A stretch of 64,000 bases of DNA from Diatrype stigma. Taxonomy: Eukaryota; Ascomycota; Sordariomycetes; Xylariales; Diatrypaceae. The position numbers and the translations under genes were made by a program. The notes below the pieces were generated by a model. It was not told the origin of the DNA and did not search any database. It saw only the letters and a list, made by a program, of their open reading frames with translations. Below, in pieces: positions 23,984-35,124 of the stretch (positions are counted from its first letter, which is position 1; every line of letters begins with the position of its first letter). The stretch spans positions 124,001 through 188,000 of the forward strand of contig JAKJXP020000039.1 of NCBI GenBank assembly GCA_022225965.2. The letters run 5' to 3'.

Positions 23984-25250
23984 TCAGCCGACTGGGGTGA
24001 GATCCCCTCCACGAAATGGCCTTTCCAATGTCCTAGCCTTATCCAGGTCCACCCTCCAGACGCCAAAAGTCCTCTCATTCTCGAGTGCCCAGCCCGTCCC
24101 AGCTGCTAGGCGGGTGAAGCGCTCGTAGTCGCCCTGATGCCGCTGGAAGAGCAGGGGTGTCCACGAGGCACCCGTCCGCCCTTCCTCGGCCCTTATCTTG
24201 CGTTGGGCCTTTTCGATTTTCGATTTTTCGGTCGAGGCTGCGGCGATATCCCCGATCCTGAGTGCTGAGCTGACGTGTTGCCATGCCCGCCTCGACTCCC
24301 ACACATCCTGGTCCTCAAGTGCTGGCAGAGAGATGGGCGTGGGGTTTGCGAACGCCACGTTGGTGTCGTACTCTTCGATGATCTTAGATGTCCTGCCGTC
24401 GCGTATAGTGAAGGTATCGGACCACCGTCCAGAAGCAAGGTAGATTGCCTTCTTATCGGCATCGTCGCGGCGGTACATGGTTGCCTCGAAATGATTGCTC
24501 TCGCCGCGGCCAAAGATGCTCGTCCCGGAGAACTTGACCTCGGAGACGAAGCCGGATGAGGATATCACGTACTTTGTGCCATGGAGCTCCGGGTACAACC
24601 GGCCTGAGAGAAAACCCTTGACGTTTGCGTCTGGAAACCCGACCAGGTGGTCTTCATCGTAGGCGTCAATGTGGACAATAGCATGGCCCACCTGGCGGAT
24701 GTTGATGTTCCCCGTAAAGGTCATCTCAGCGCGTGCGTATCCTTCTGCATGTATACCATGAGCTTCGTCCCACAGACAACAAGCGGTGATGGGCGGGTGA
24801 TGTGAAACTTGTTCGGTGGTCAGATGGACAGTTGCCGTGTCGTCCGTCCATTTGGCCGCAAAGACTTCCCCCAAGAAAGCATTCAGTGGCTTTTTCAGGC
24901 TACTCGTCGTTGACCCTCCCAGGTAGTACTGTGATCGTAGGCTCGCCAAGTACCATTTTAGAACGAGTAGGGCTCGCTTCTCAGCGTCGGCTTCGAGCGA
25001 TGGACCCGCGAACACGGAAGGACGCTCACTCCAGCAGCTGCTAACCTCAGTGACTGAGGACGGTGCAAGAAAGTGAGGCGGTGCCGTGATGTTAGCAAAG
25101 TCGCCTTTAACGGAAGAGAGGAACTGTAGACAATCATAAGCTGTGTTGACTACATTTAAAAATGATTGTCCATCTTCCAGCTAACTCGGTAGCTGGAAGA
25201 TCAAGTGGCATTACCTCGAGGAATCCCTTGAAGCTGGATACGTGGCTCAT
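23984..25250 (-). CDS. Oxysterol-binding protein, Osh4/Kes1 type
   Basis: Exons 25215-25250 and 23984-25123 give 391 aa, close to the roughly 430 aa of yeast Osh4. The start (MSHVSSFKGFLE) and the following lid region match the Osh4/Kes1 subgroup, and the family signature EQVSHHPP is at about residues 116-123, with KPLNAFLGEVF before it and NINIRQVGHAIVHIDAYDEDHL after. There is no PH or ankyrin domain, so it is a stand-alone sterol/PI4P exchange protein expected to act between ER and Golgi or plasma membrane. It sits between an SDR and a P450, which may be chance because Osh4-like genes are normally housekeeping. Whether the genome has another copy cannot be seen here. Confidence 0.93.
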
Positions 25251-25607
25251 TGTGACGGCTCAGTTGTTTCACAGAATTTCATACCAGAGGAAAAAAAGTT
25301 GGCTGTGTAGGAAAAGGAATGCTGGTCATGTTTGGACATGAGATGCCCGAACTTGACCATATTTCACTTGTCACATCGAGTTGCAGCCCGCAGCCCGCAG
25401 TGCCTGTCATACTACGTAGTAGGCCTGAGTTCCAGGGGTCTGCCCGGCCATCCCGGTGGGTGGGGAAGCGAAATGTGCCGTATCTTACAAAAGTGTCGAC
25501 ATCCAATTGGAGCGTACCTACTCCTCTGGCTCTTACACAGCTTGGCAGTGTAGTAGCAACGATGGTTCATTGGCTAATTACATATTCATTTCAGCTACAG
25601 ACACATG
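25251..25607. other. Short intergenic region
   Basis: About 360 bp upstream of the Osh4-like gene and downstream of the P450. No feature seen. Confidence 0.5.
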
Positions 25608-27441
25608 CTATAAAATCCCAATCTTAGCGAATGGCATCTGTGGATGACGGAAGATTTGCTCAGACGCTCGAATTGATCGGAGTTCCTCTGGCATCGCCAG
25701 AAATTCAAAGTTCAAAATAAGAAGGACAACAATGATGCGGAATTCTATCATCGCCAACTTACGTCCTGTGTGGGCGCACATGGATTAGTACATCAAACAC
25801 AATGGGTAACACAAAGCCAATATAGAACTCACCGAAACATCCGCGATAACCACCTCCGAAAGCAATAGATGGGATCGCATATGGATTAAATTTATCTCTG
25901 CCCGTGACTTCGTCCTTGGTAAGCCATCTCCTTGGCTGGAATTTGGCAATATCTCGGCCTGGTGGGTCAGCGAAGCAGTCTCCATGCTTTTGGATAGCGT
26001 CCTGGCTACTTGCGCTCCGCTTGGAATTATCAACGGGCACAGGAGCGCGATTACTATGCAGGTTTAGTAGTACTTCTGCGCCCTTGGGTATGCTGCAGCC
26101 TAGAATCTGGGTATCGACTATGGCTCGACGAAGATTACCCTTCGAGGTCCCTGCTAGGCGCAGGCTCTCCTCACATGTAGCGTCGAGATAAGGAATTTCC
26201 GTGTCAAGGATTTGAGCGTATGTTGGTGGTTGGGGACCGGGAAAACTAGTCTTCAGTGCTGTGCGCAGCTCTGTTTGTGCATCCGGATTCGCCTCCATGA
26301 ACTTGACGAACCAAGACAAGGCATTGGCGGTGGAGTCGTGGCCCTTACATGAGTATCCATTAGCAATGATGCATACCGACCGTACGATGGAAAGGAAATG
26401 CCCACATACCCCCACGAGCATGATGAACATCTCGTCTAGCATATTCTGGTCCTTTGCTGGGTCTGTGGGTATCGCTCCGGACTTTCGATCCTCGATCATC
26501 TGTCGACGAAGCACTACATCCAACATGCAAGTATCGGGGTCTTCAGCCTCCAGCTTGCCCACTTCGATATCTCTATAGCGGTCTACGGCCTTCCTCATTG
26601 CTCGGCTGACCTCGCCGATGACTGTACGTCGAAATCTTCGATAGCGGGGAGTCAACGTCTCCAGCTTCTGTGCCCATGTTGGCATTGGGGTCTTGGCGTT
26701 CCGTGATATCGCCTCACTGATGTACGTCATTTCTTCCTTAACAAAAGCGCTGCGCGGTGCTTGCCGGCGAATCTCATAGCCATCTGCCGGCGCCTGCAGC
26801 TTCTCGATTTCAATCCTTGTGGTCCCGGGACTCTGGCCGACCATGGTCGCCCAGATCGCATCCAAGGCGGCGTTTTTAAAATCATCCAGAACATCGAACG
26901 GCTTGTCTTTATACAAGCCTGCGGCCTTAAGTTTCCAAAGGTCCAGTAGCTCGAGTGCTGCATCGTGGATTCGAGGGGCGGCTGCCTTGCGTAGAAATTC
27001 GGCGTGCATCACGTCAGCCCATAAGCGCTTCTGCGCCTTCAGTTCGGGCGTGGTATATTGACTGAGGGATCCGCGGGGAAACATGGGCGCGAAAATATCG
27101 ACCGTCATAGGCGATTTGTCAAACTCCCTCTGACGGCGGACCAAGATGTCTTGGACTTCGAGGGGGTCGTCGAGCACGATCAGAGGCCGGCGGAAGCAAG
27201 GGAACAGAACCTGGGCAATGGGTGTGCCCAGCTTTCGCGTACTGACGGAAAACATGGAGTCGGTGATCTCGTCGCTTTCCCAGATCGCCGCCATCAGCTC
27301 CGGCACGTCGCCGCTGATCCGTTTTGCAGATGCTTCCACATAGGGAATACCCGGGTACGGCTTCGGGTAAAGCCTGCGCCAAATGAGGCAGAGCACGAGG
27401 CCCGATAATGCAAGGAGGAAATACCCCGCCATGACTTCCAA
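25608..27441 (-). pseudogene. Cytochrome P450, apparent one-base frameshift near the 3' end
   Basis: Membrane-anchored haem monooxygenase. Exons 26410-27441, 25833-26343 and 25608-25766. Visible: N-terminal anchor (GYFLLALSGLVLCLIW), I-helix GGHDSTANAL restored by splicing a 66-nt intron, K-helix EESLR (ExxR), FQPRRW, and haem loop FGGGYRGCFG with Cys near residue 511. Splicing the last intron gives GRKLAMIEF, the expected helix after the haem loop. The next conserved part, RIIVVLLILNFEFL and an ending RHPQMPFAKIGIL with a stop at 25608, lies in a different frame, offset by one extra C in a CCC run at 25739-25741. As read, translation ends early after about 12 foreign residues. This is either a recent inactivating insertion or a sequencing error. 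Everything else is intact, so decay, if real, is recent. Confidence 0.8.
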
Positions 27442-27556
27442 GGTCGATGATAGATCCCTGCCAGCGCCGTAGGCGTTTAGTTTCTAGCAGTGTATGAGAC
27501 CCTTAAGATTACTTACGGGAGCTTGGAGGTATAGCCCCCTGGAAGCTAAATTGATT

Positions 27557-27570
27557 AGCAAAGCTTTGCT
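27557..27570. repeat. Palindrome AGCAAAGCTTTGCT, repeated nearby
   Basis: A perfect 14-bp palindrome here recurs as ACAAAGCTTTGCT at 27602-27614 and as a weaker form near 27814. Confidence 0.85.
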
Positions 27571-27761
27571 ATATGAAGTGTATGTATATACATGAAATGT
27601 AACAAAGCTTTGCTAAGTTGAAATCTATAAAGGAACCCCCCCCCTCAAAAGTGGCTGAGCGTGCCAAAAATTATGATTGGTCAAATCCGTACACATCATA
27701 GCCACGCTTGTGGCTTAGTGCCGACATTTAGGGGGTCCCCCGCTGGAAACCCCCTGCGTAG

Positions 27762-27778
27762 AAATCGCGTAGCGATTT
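27762..27778. repeat. Short perfect hairpin
   Basis: AAATCGC and GCGATTT flank a GTA loop. Confidence 0.85.
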
Positions 27779-27871
27779 TCAACGTATCTATAAGCTAATA
27801 AGCAGCCTGAGGAACGAAGCTTTGCCTTATTGCAGGGAGGTCACGAGCTGGTGGACTGTTATATCATATAA

Positions 27872-28038
27872 TGTTGGGTGGCTAGTATACCTTAGTCATC
27901 CTATCCACCCAGTATATAGGCTAGCAGGTAGCTCTCACACTCAGCTTCACAGCCGGATCCTACACACATACATATACCGATTTCACTCCTTCTTTCCCTT
28001 CTTTCCTCCAGGTGATTCCAGTACACCTGTAATATATA
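27872..28038 (+). repeat. Dispersed repeat, copy B
   Basis: Matches copy A (19557-19865) at both ends: TGTTGGGTGGCTAGT, then TATATAGGCTAGC, CACACTCAGCTTCACAG, ACCGATTTCACTCCTTCTTT and GTGATTCCAGTACACCTGT. It lacks the central segment of copy A. Confidence 0.85.
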
Positions 28039-28150
28039 AGTTAACGATTGTGATGTAATCGGCTTTACGTCGACTGGATCCGGATTTCTTGTCTATACTA
28101 CACCTGTCGTACTAAGGCTTCCAAATTCCTTGCCTGAGCTGTTGGAGTGA

Positions 28151-28168
28151 CTGGCCATGCATGGCCAG
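28151..28168. repeat. Perfect 18-bp palindrome
   Basis: CTGGCCATGCATGGCCAG reads the same on both strands. Confidence 0.9.
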
Positions 28169-28226
28169 GTTCAGTTCGCCAGCCTTGGGGGGAAAATACT
28201 ACGTATCAGGCGAGGCAACGCGAAAT

Positions 28227-28335
28227 GGTCATATAGCTTCTAACTATGCCGCTGACTCAGATACGCCGCTTCGAACGAAGCACGGTCCTTACTGAAGAGG
28301 CGTATCGGAGTCAGCGGCATAGAAGCTATATGACC
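28227..28335. repeat. Long imperfect inverted repeat (hairpin)
   Basis: The left arm 28227-28267 and right arm 28299-28335 are reverse complements over 37 bases, apart from a 4-base insertion in the left arm and one mismatch. Each outer end begins GGTCATATAGCTTCTA. The 31-base loop holds a smaller near-palindrome (GCTTCGAACGAAGC). It may be a MITE remnant or a former terminal-inverted-repeat pair. Confidence 0.9.
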
Positions 28336-29276
28336 CGCGGTCTAATAGTATTCCACGTGTCAGTACGAAGTACGATCAATATCGATTCGCTAGAAGTTTC
28401 AGTGCGGAATAGCTATTTCTAGCCGCCCCCATTGCATATGCATGCTACCTTGTCAGCTTATATATATGCAATATAGATTAGCTGAAATCACCTCGGCGGA
28501 ATTCCCTTTGGGCGAGCAGAGTCGGCTCGAGGTGGCTGCGGATCAATACTCCAATACAACCTACCTGATTCCCTGGGTCCTACCCAAAAGCCAGGATGAT
28601 TGGGATACCGATAAGGAGTGTACTGTCAGCGTTGCACATTGGCACGAAGGGTGCATGGCGCCGACCATAACAATCCTTTTATCTCTGAGCCTGCTTGCAG
28701 AGGTGGGGTATAGATTGAAGTGCGCCTCGCGTGACAAGATACGGCAAGCCAAGCACCTGGTCCTACCCTGAATCACGTTCGGATTGAGCTCAACTGATGA
28801 AGAATTTACCAAGCCAACTGTCTTGTACATCAGCTGCGAGACTACCTATCTACATAGATAGTTACATGTCTGCATGTTGCATCCACTGAATTGCATTGCA
28901 CCAACAGTAGGTATTATTTACGTTGCACGAATGCCATATTTGGACAAAATGCATCCTGTCGCATTTAGAAGATCACAGATAGGGATGGATTCGGATACAG
29001 ATTTAGTCATATAGAGGAAAAGAAGCGATCTCTAGTCTAAGGAGTAGAAGAGCGCTATATATAGGGGGTGCCAAGCCACTAGGTGCCGATCACCTGGTTA
29101 TGTAATCCAAGCTCTCCTATTGTAGCCCCTATATCGCGACACATCGGAAAAGGGGTAGTGGTAGGTTCGAAATGGTTACGTTCAGCTATATATGAAGCCC
29201 TCATCAGCTCTTCTTATCTTAGCTACCTAACTACCTAGGTAGGTAGTTGGGGCTGGCTGCAAGTCAGCGCAATGAC

Positions 29277-29312
29277 ATAGCATGGCATAGCATGGCATGG
29301 CATGGCATGGCA
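29277..29312 (+). repeat. CATGG(C/CATAG) tandem array
   Basis: Repeated CATGG/CATAG words, just outside the stop codon of the second P450. Confidence 0.8.
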
Positions 29313-29326
29313 CATCTTGCTAAACT

Positions 29327-31211
29327 TTAACTTCCACTGGTTAATTTCACAGAATCAAAGTCCACGACGTTGGCATTCATTCGAGAAGCGGTAGACTGAA
29401 TGACTTCTCTGACTTCGTCTGAACGGGGCAGAATTTGAACACTGTATGGCTTAGGTTTGGTCAACAGACCAGCTGCAGTGATAAAGGCGAGTCAGTTGTC
29501 TGAACATGCGAGATCGACACCACACCAAGAATAGAACCAGACTCACGTGTTTTATCAGCCATGTCTAGGGGCGCCGCACCTGGTTGAGGCTTGATATCAA
29601 ACGCCCATACAATGCGGGATATGGCAATGTACAACGAGGCTTCAGCCACGAAGATACCTTGGCAAACACGGCGACCAAACCCGTAGTGGAAATGATCCCG
29701 CTGGCGGAAGTCCTCATGGTTTGCGCTAGCGGCAGCGTGTAGGTTGTGCTTCAGGAACCGCTCAGGGCGGAACTCGTACGGGTCTTCGTAGATTTCCGGG
29801 TCGCGATTGAGTGCGGTAAGATTGGGAAAGACAATGGTGCCTCGTGGGACTCGAGCTTCACGATACGAGTCCTCAGCTGAGGTTGCGTGGGGCACGCCCA
29901 GACTCCCGATCGGTGCCCATCGATGCATCTCTTTGATGAGAGCTCGAACGCAAGGCAGCTTTTCCTGGTCTTCCCACGTGGGGAACCTCGATGGACCTAC
30001 AACACGATCAAGCTCTAAGATGCCAGAATTAGTTCTCAACACCCCATTTCCAAGTTCCCAAGGTAAATAAAAGCTTACCATCTTGGGCAGCATGCAGAGC
30101 TCCGGGGTTCATGGCCATGATCTTAAAGAATGTTTGCAAAATGCTGCTGGTGGCATCTGCTCCAGCACCAATGAGCATGCCCACAATGCCAATAGCCTGG
30201 TCATCGTCAATATTTTCATCCTTCTGGATCTTTATCAGCTCGGCGCCGAAACAGTCTGGCGCATTGCCCGCTTCTATTTGCATGTGAAGAGTTCTCAAAA
30301 AAGCTCCGTGCAGGGTTGACTCTCTTTCCTTCAAGTTGGAAGCAACCTTGACCCAAGGTTGAAATCTCTCTGGCAGTCTTTCTAGGATTGGGAAATAGTC
30401 GATCAGCAAAGTGCCTGGCTGAAAGTCTGGAAAGCCTGTCAGTAATGGTACCCTAGAAAGTTTGGAGGTTCCACCCACAATGTAGCATTTCGTCCCAAAC
30501 TTTGAAGAAGGCAACCATGATGGGATGACTGAGGTGGGCGAGGCGAACACCATATACAGTACAGAACATGACGCTGAGTGAAAAGCGCTCAGACTGAGCC
30601 ATAAACTCCTTGGGAGCTTCTAGAAGGCCCTTCAACATGACCGTAGATTCAAAGTCCTGATAGTCTCGAAACTTGAGGGACTGTTGTTGTCCGAGGAGTC
30701 TATGGTAGATGTTGCGAAGGAGGCGGAATTGGGGACCAACGCCTATAGCTAGAAGTCGATATGGCCATGCGCGTGTGCGAAAGTTATTTTGTGACGGTCT
30801 GTCCGAGTAGATCGCACCTCTCTGGAATGAGTTCTTTGTTAGCCGTTCAATCCACGCCGATTCTTGTTATCTAAAAGCAGATTGGGCAGGTATGGTTACA
30901 TTGTCCAATAGCTCTTTGGCTTCCCTGGCGCGGTTGATGATGAGGACGGGTTGGGTGCCCAGCCACATCATGCCAGTGGGCCCGTATCGCTTCGCGAACT
31001 TCTGTAGCTCTACATCTGGACTCTTCAAGATCCTTGAAAAGGACACAAAGTTTCCTAAAAGTGGCCACGGTTTAGGCCCCTCGAGACATGTGTTGACCCC
31101 TTCTTTCACCTGCTTCGTAGATACAGGTTTTCCCCTATTGCTTGCGAGGAGCCAAGAGAGAAGGAGAACAGAGACTCCTGCAACAAGAGAAAGGTATTGT
31201 ATGTCCTCCAT
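29327..31211 (-). CDS. Cytochrome P450 monooxygenase
   Basis: Five exons, 30900-31211, 30479-30821, 30079-30426, 29547-30014 and 29327-29472, with matching phases, give 538 aa, normal for a fungal P450. Visible: N-terminal membrane segment (LVAGVSVLLLSWLLA), GPKPWPLLGN, I-helix GMLIGAGADATSS, K-helix KEMHRW (ExxR), EFRPERFL, and haem loop YGFGRRVCQG (Cys near 451). It resembles the broad group that includes O-methylsterigmatocystin oxidoreductase-like and fumitremorgin-pathway P450s, many of which act in secondary metabolism. Substrate is unknown. The gene is intact. It is divergently oriented to the ABCG transporter with about 0.9 kb between start codons, so shared regulation is plausible. 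Confidence 0.93.
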
Positions 31212-32077
31212 ATTCTAGGATGTTTACTTGGGAATCGGGAAAGGTCCAAAAAACCATACAGATTGTATATGGCAATTATCTCATGACGACGAAAGAGAAA
31301 TGAAGTATCATGGCTACCTTTAAGTATCGGCACACGAACTCCTAAGGCGCAAAGCCTCGCATACCAACAACGAACTTGCAATCCTATATTATGTTATCAA
31401 GGGTGGTGAGCTGACAGTCAATTTGGCAGCTCATCATCAGGCATTCATCCACTTGAATGTCTCGTCCAATGGCCCCCATCTGACTTGGTGTAGAGCTTAC
31501 AGTCATAAACTGGGCGAAGTTCTTGATGTTGATAGGAGCCTCATTATCAGTGGGCTTTGAGCCGCTCTTACATTATATTCTACAAGAGAGGTGGTGGGTC
31601 GATGAGCTGACATCCCATCCATGATGCGGACGATATCCCTTTAGGCAGGTTTCTTGAAGGAGGTGTTATGTACCTAGGGTTTCGTGATACCTTTGATGGG
31701 GAGCCTGGTCTTGGCAATATTATGAGTGCACACCCGAGGCGCGAGGGGTGAAGACCGTTCGATGTAACCATACCCCAACCCCCCAGATCCTGGACAACAT
31801 CTCCCGCGGTTGGTAGGCGATGGGTGAGGCGCATGATTACGAAAGATGTTGGTCATGATCTGACCCCAAGCCTGAACCACCCCTATTGATGTGATAAGCA
31901 AAAGTCGGTTTCTTCCAATTCGTCGCCGTGCTCGGACTTTTATTTCGCCCATTTCTTCTCTCGTCTACCTCTCAAGTGCTTGCCCTTGTTTGCCGTGGCC
32001 CGAAAACTCTGTTGCTCAGCTTTAGCCCAAGTTTCACTCTTTATTGCCTGGGTTATTTATTGCTTAGGTTGCCTTTT
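31212..32077. other. Bidirectional promoter region between P450 and ABCG genes
   Basis: About 870 bp between divergent starts. An open frame without ATG (31898-32077) runs into the ABC gene and encodes a hydrophobic stretch, so an unseen upstream exon may lie here. Confidence 0.55.
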
Positions 32078-35000
32078 ATGTCATCAGTAGATTCTCCGTG
32101 TTTGAGCGGAGCTGAACCAGTGTCGCTCTCCCAAGAGAATGTCTGTAACCCTGGGTTTTTCTGTGAGTAATTCTTCCTCATACTAGGTTCTACATGTGCC
32201 CTTGTCTCCACGAGGTAGTAGACAACAAAGTAATTTATAACTAACCAATGGCTAACTGCCAGGCCCAAATAATACAGAATCGTCTCCTGCGCAATACTGC
32301 CCACCAACTGCCGAGTGCCTCTTGACGCGATTGCAATTTACAAGAAATGTATGCAATGATCCCCAGGGTGTATACGAGCCAGTTGCATGCCCAAGGGGCA
32401 GCTTTTGTCTTCCTGGGGGCAAGGAGGTGCACGTATGTCCTCGAGGCTACTTTTGTCCTTTGGGAACGGTAAACCCATTTTCATGTGGCCACACGTCAGT
32501 ATGCCCGGAAGGCGCAGACCGAGAATTCATGTTAGATGGTTTTATAGTCATTCTTATCATCGATCTTCTTTTCCTGGCTGTCGTGCTCAAGGCTTTTTGC
32601 AAAACCCCCTTTCGCCGTCGGTTGACAATGTCGCACGGTCAAAAGACCAAGGAAGACAGTGATGGAAATGTCGATCTTGAGTCTTCCAGACTTGACAAGG
32701 GTGTCATCCGTCGCCGAACGCAGCACATTAATCTAGCAAGAGACGACTCTGAAATAGAACCCGACATGATGCCAAAGTTCGTGTCTTTAGTAAAGACTTG
32801 TGTTGGTTCAAGTGACATAGGTTTCTCTTTTGGCTTCGAGAAGCTTTCGTTGGTCCTTGCGAATGGGAAGACACTTGTCGCTCCCCAGTCTGGCTCAATA
32901 CGCCAGGGGAGCGTATGGTCTGTCATGGGTCCATCGGGTGCAGGCAAGAGTAAGTTAGTCTCTCCATCTGCTGTACTATACACGCGCTAATCGACTCGTC
33001 TCAAGCCAGCTTCGTCAATTTGTTGATGGGAAGGACAGCACGGACGACCGGCCAACTCTACCTCAATGGTGTACCTGCGCAGATTACCAAGTAAGTGACA
33101 GTTATCAGGACCTATTACCCATGCGCGTAGACACTGAAATTAACGTATGATCATACAGGTTCAAGAAACTCATCGGATACGTTCCACAAGATGACGTGCT
33201 TGTACCGGAATGCACGGTGCGCGAGAACATAATGCATTCAGCCATGATCCGTCTGCCTCGTACATGGAATGATGCACAGCGCACTGAGTATATTGATACT
33301 CTGCTCTCTTGTCTCAATCTCACCGAGGTTCAGCACAACATCGTGGGTGACGAGGTCGCTTCATACATCTCAGGCGGCCAGAGGAAAAGAGTAAGCATAG
33401 GTACCGAGCTAGCCGCAGCTCCTATGGCTCTCGTCTTGGACGAACCGACATCAGGGCTAGATGCAACGACGTCGTTGTCTATTATGAGGTTACTCCAGAA
33501 TCTATCCCAGCAAGGCGTCACCGTGATTTGCATCTTGCATCAACCCCGGCCCGAAATCTTCGACCACGTCGATGGCATTACTCTACTGGGACACGGCCAC
33601 CAGATATATCACGACCGGATGAGTGGTCTCGCCGACTATTTCCACACACTTGGCCTTCATATCCCTAGTGGAATGAACATCGCAGATGCGGCCTTGGACA
33701 TCATGTCTGGGGGATCACGTACGTACCACAAGTCTGGGACAAGCTTCTCGATCGACACTCTCGCCAGTCTATGGGAAAGCTATTCTTCAAAGTCGCTGCA
33801 GAGTCTTTGCCGCTATGAGGGGGAACCCGCGCCGAGAGAGCAAATCGAGTCTATGAGCCGGGCGATGCACGGCAGGGGACTACCAAGACATCGGCAAGTT
33901 TACCTGTGTTTCGTGCGCTCTATGAAGCAACAGCTAGTGCGATGGCATAGTTTCGTCCTTGAGATTGTTGTGGGTGCCGTTGCTGGACTCCTTATCGGGT
34001 TGTCACTGTATCAACTACGGGGCCAGCATTTCCAGGGCGCCTACTATTCGCCATTTCGGATTCTCTCTAGCGCTCTGAATTACACAACTGTTCCAGAAAT
34101 AGGACTGCTCTGCAATACGGCAATTGGTATGTCACGATTTCCGTGTCCATGTTGTTGTTCACGGGGTGCTCAAGATACTGACTATTCGTCCGCTTGTAGG
34201 TCTAGCTTCCGCTGCCCCGGGGGTCAAGATTTTTGGGGAAGAAAGTATGGCGAGTCCTTGTGATAAGCTTCACCTTCACCTGTCCGCCCAAGATTCTTAG
34301 CTGCACGAAAGACTGACCGGCTTCGATGAAGAACAGGTGTATCAGCGTGAGGCCAGTGCAGGTCATTCACGGTCAGCGTACTACCTAGGCAAAACGATCT
34401 CGGCCATTCCGCGTATTGCAGTCTCGGCTATGCACTTTACCGCCTTCTACTGCATCTTGGCGACGCCCTGGATGTCCTTCTGGAAGATGTATTTGACCAA
34501 CCTGTTGTACTTCTACTGTGAGCTCCCCTATACTTCCAGCATTTCATCGTGGCCCTATGCGTGGCTATTTGAACTAATGCTGAGAATTCCTCAAGGTATA
34601 TACGGGCTGGCTGCGGCTGTTTCCATGGTCGTTCGCAGAGAAGACGGGCCTTTACTCGCTATGATCGTAAGCTTGATTATTGGCGTCTTTGGAGGCTATG
34701 GCCCACCACTTTACAATGTGAAAGAATGGCATCTGGAATGGTTCTGGCGTCTATGTCCAGGGGTAAGTACAATAGTTCCCACCCCCCCCTTTTCCCTTCC
34801 GATCCCGTAATCACCTCAGCGTGGTATATGAACGTGTTCGAGGAGTCGTGCTGAATACAAGGGCATATTAGATCTGGTTTACTGAGGCGTATTTCGACCA
34901 ACACCTAATTCGAGTGGCTCATCTTTACGACTTGGACGCAGCGGCCGCCTGGACTGGCTACGTTAGGGGACGCTTTGGCATCGATCTTGCGTAAGTGAAG

Positions 35001-35124
35001 ATGTAATTAATTATACTACGTTGGGGATCTTAAAGTGCTTACAAATAACTTCAGTCTTCTTTTCATAATAGGCACCGTCTATCGCATGGTTGCTTATGGC
35101 GGCCTTGTGTTCTTTAATTATTAA
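32078..35124 (+). CDS. ABC transporter, ABCG half-size type with Cys-rich N-terminus
   Basis: ATP-driven exporter. Nine exons: 32078-32162, 32263-32949, 33006-33090, 33159-34126, 34200-34244, 34332-34517, 34596-34762, 34872-34990, 35055-35124; all junctions stay in frame, giving at least 803 aa. An N-terminal Cys-rich luminal region (CNPGFFCPNN, CPRGSFCLPGG, CPRGYFCPLGT) and one TM segment precede the ATPase domain: Walker A GPSGAGKTS (split by an intron), YVPQDDVLVPECTVREN, signature ISGGQRKRV, Walker B ALVLDEPTSGLD and an H-loop His (LHQPRPEI). The membrane domain follows, with FGEEKQVYQREASAGHS and GLAAAVSMVVRREDGPLLA. The order matches the plant ABCG24/28 and fungal Adp1-like subgroup. 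The start is uncertain: 32078 is the first ATG in frame but leaves no signal peptide, so a 5' exon is probably missing. Divergent from a P450. Confidence 0.87.

Larger units (their letters stand above)
27442..29326. other. Repeat- and palindrome-rich spacer between two P450 genes
   Basis: 1.9 kb with dispersed repeat copy B, a long inverted repeat, perfect palindromes (27557-27570, 28151-28168), a small hairpin (27762-27778) and a CATGG-word array next to the second P450. No convincing gene; a 109-codon frame at 28442-28771 lacks domain features. Confidence 0.65.

Noticed and set aside
28442..28771. 109-codon plus-strand frame between the P450 genes
   Set aside because: No domain or signal; lies in repeat-derived DNA. 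Could be an element remnant but cannot be supported.
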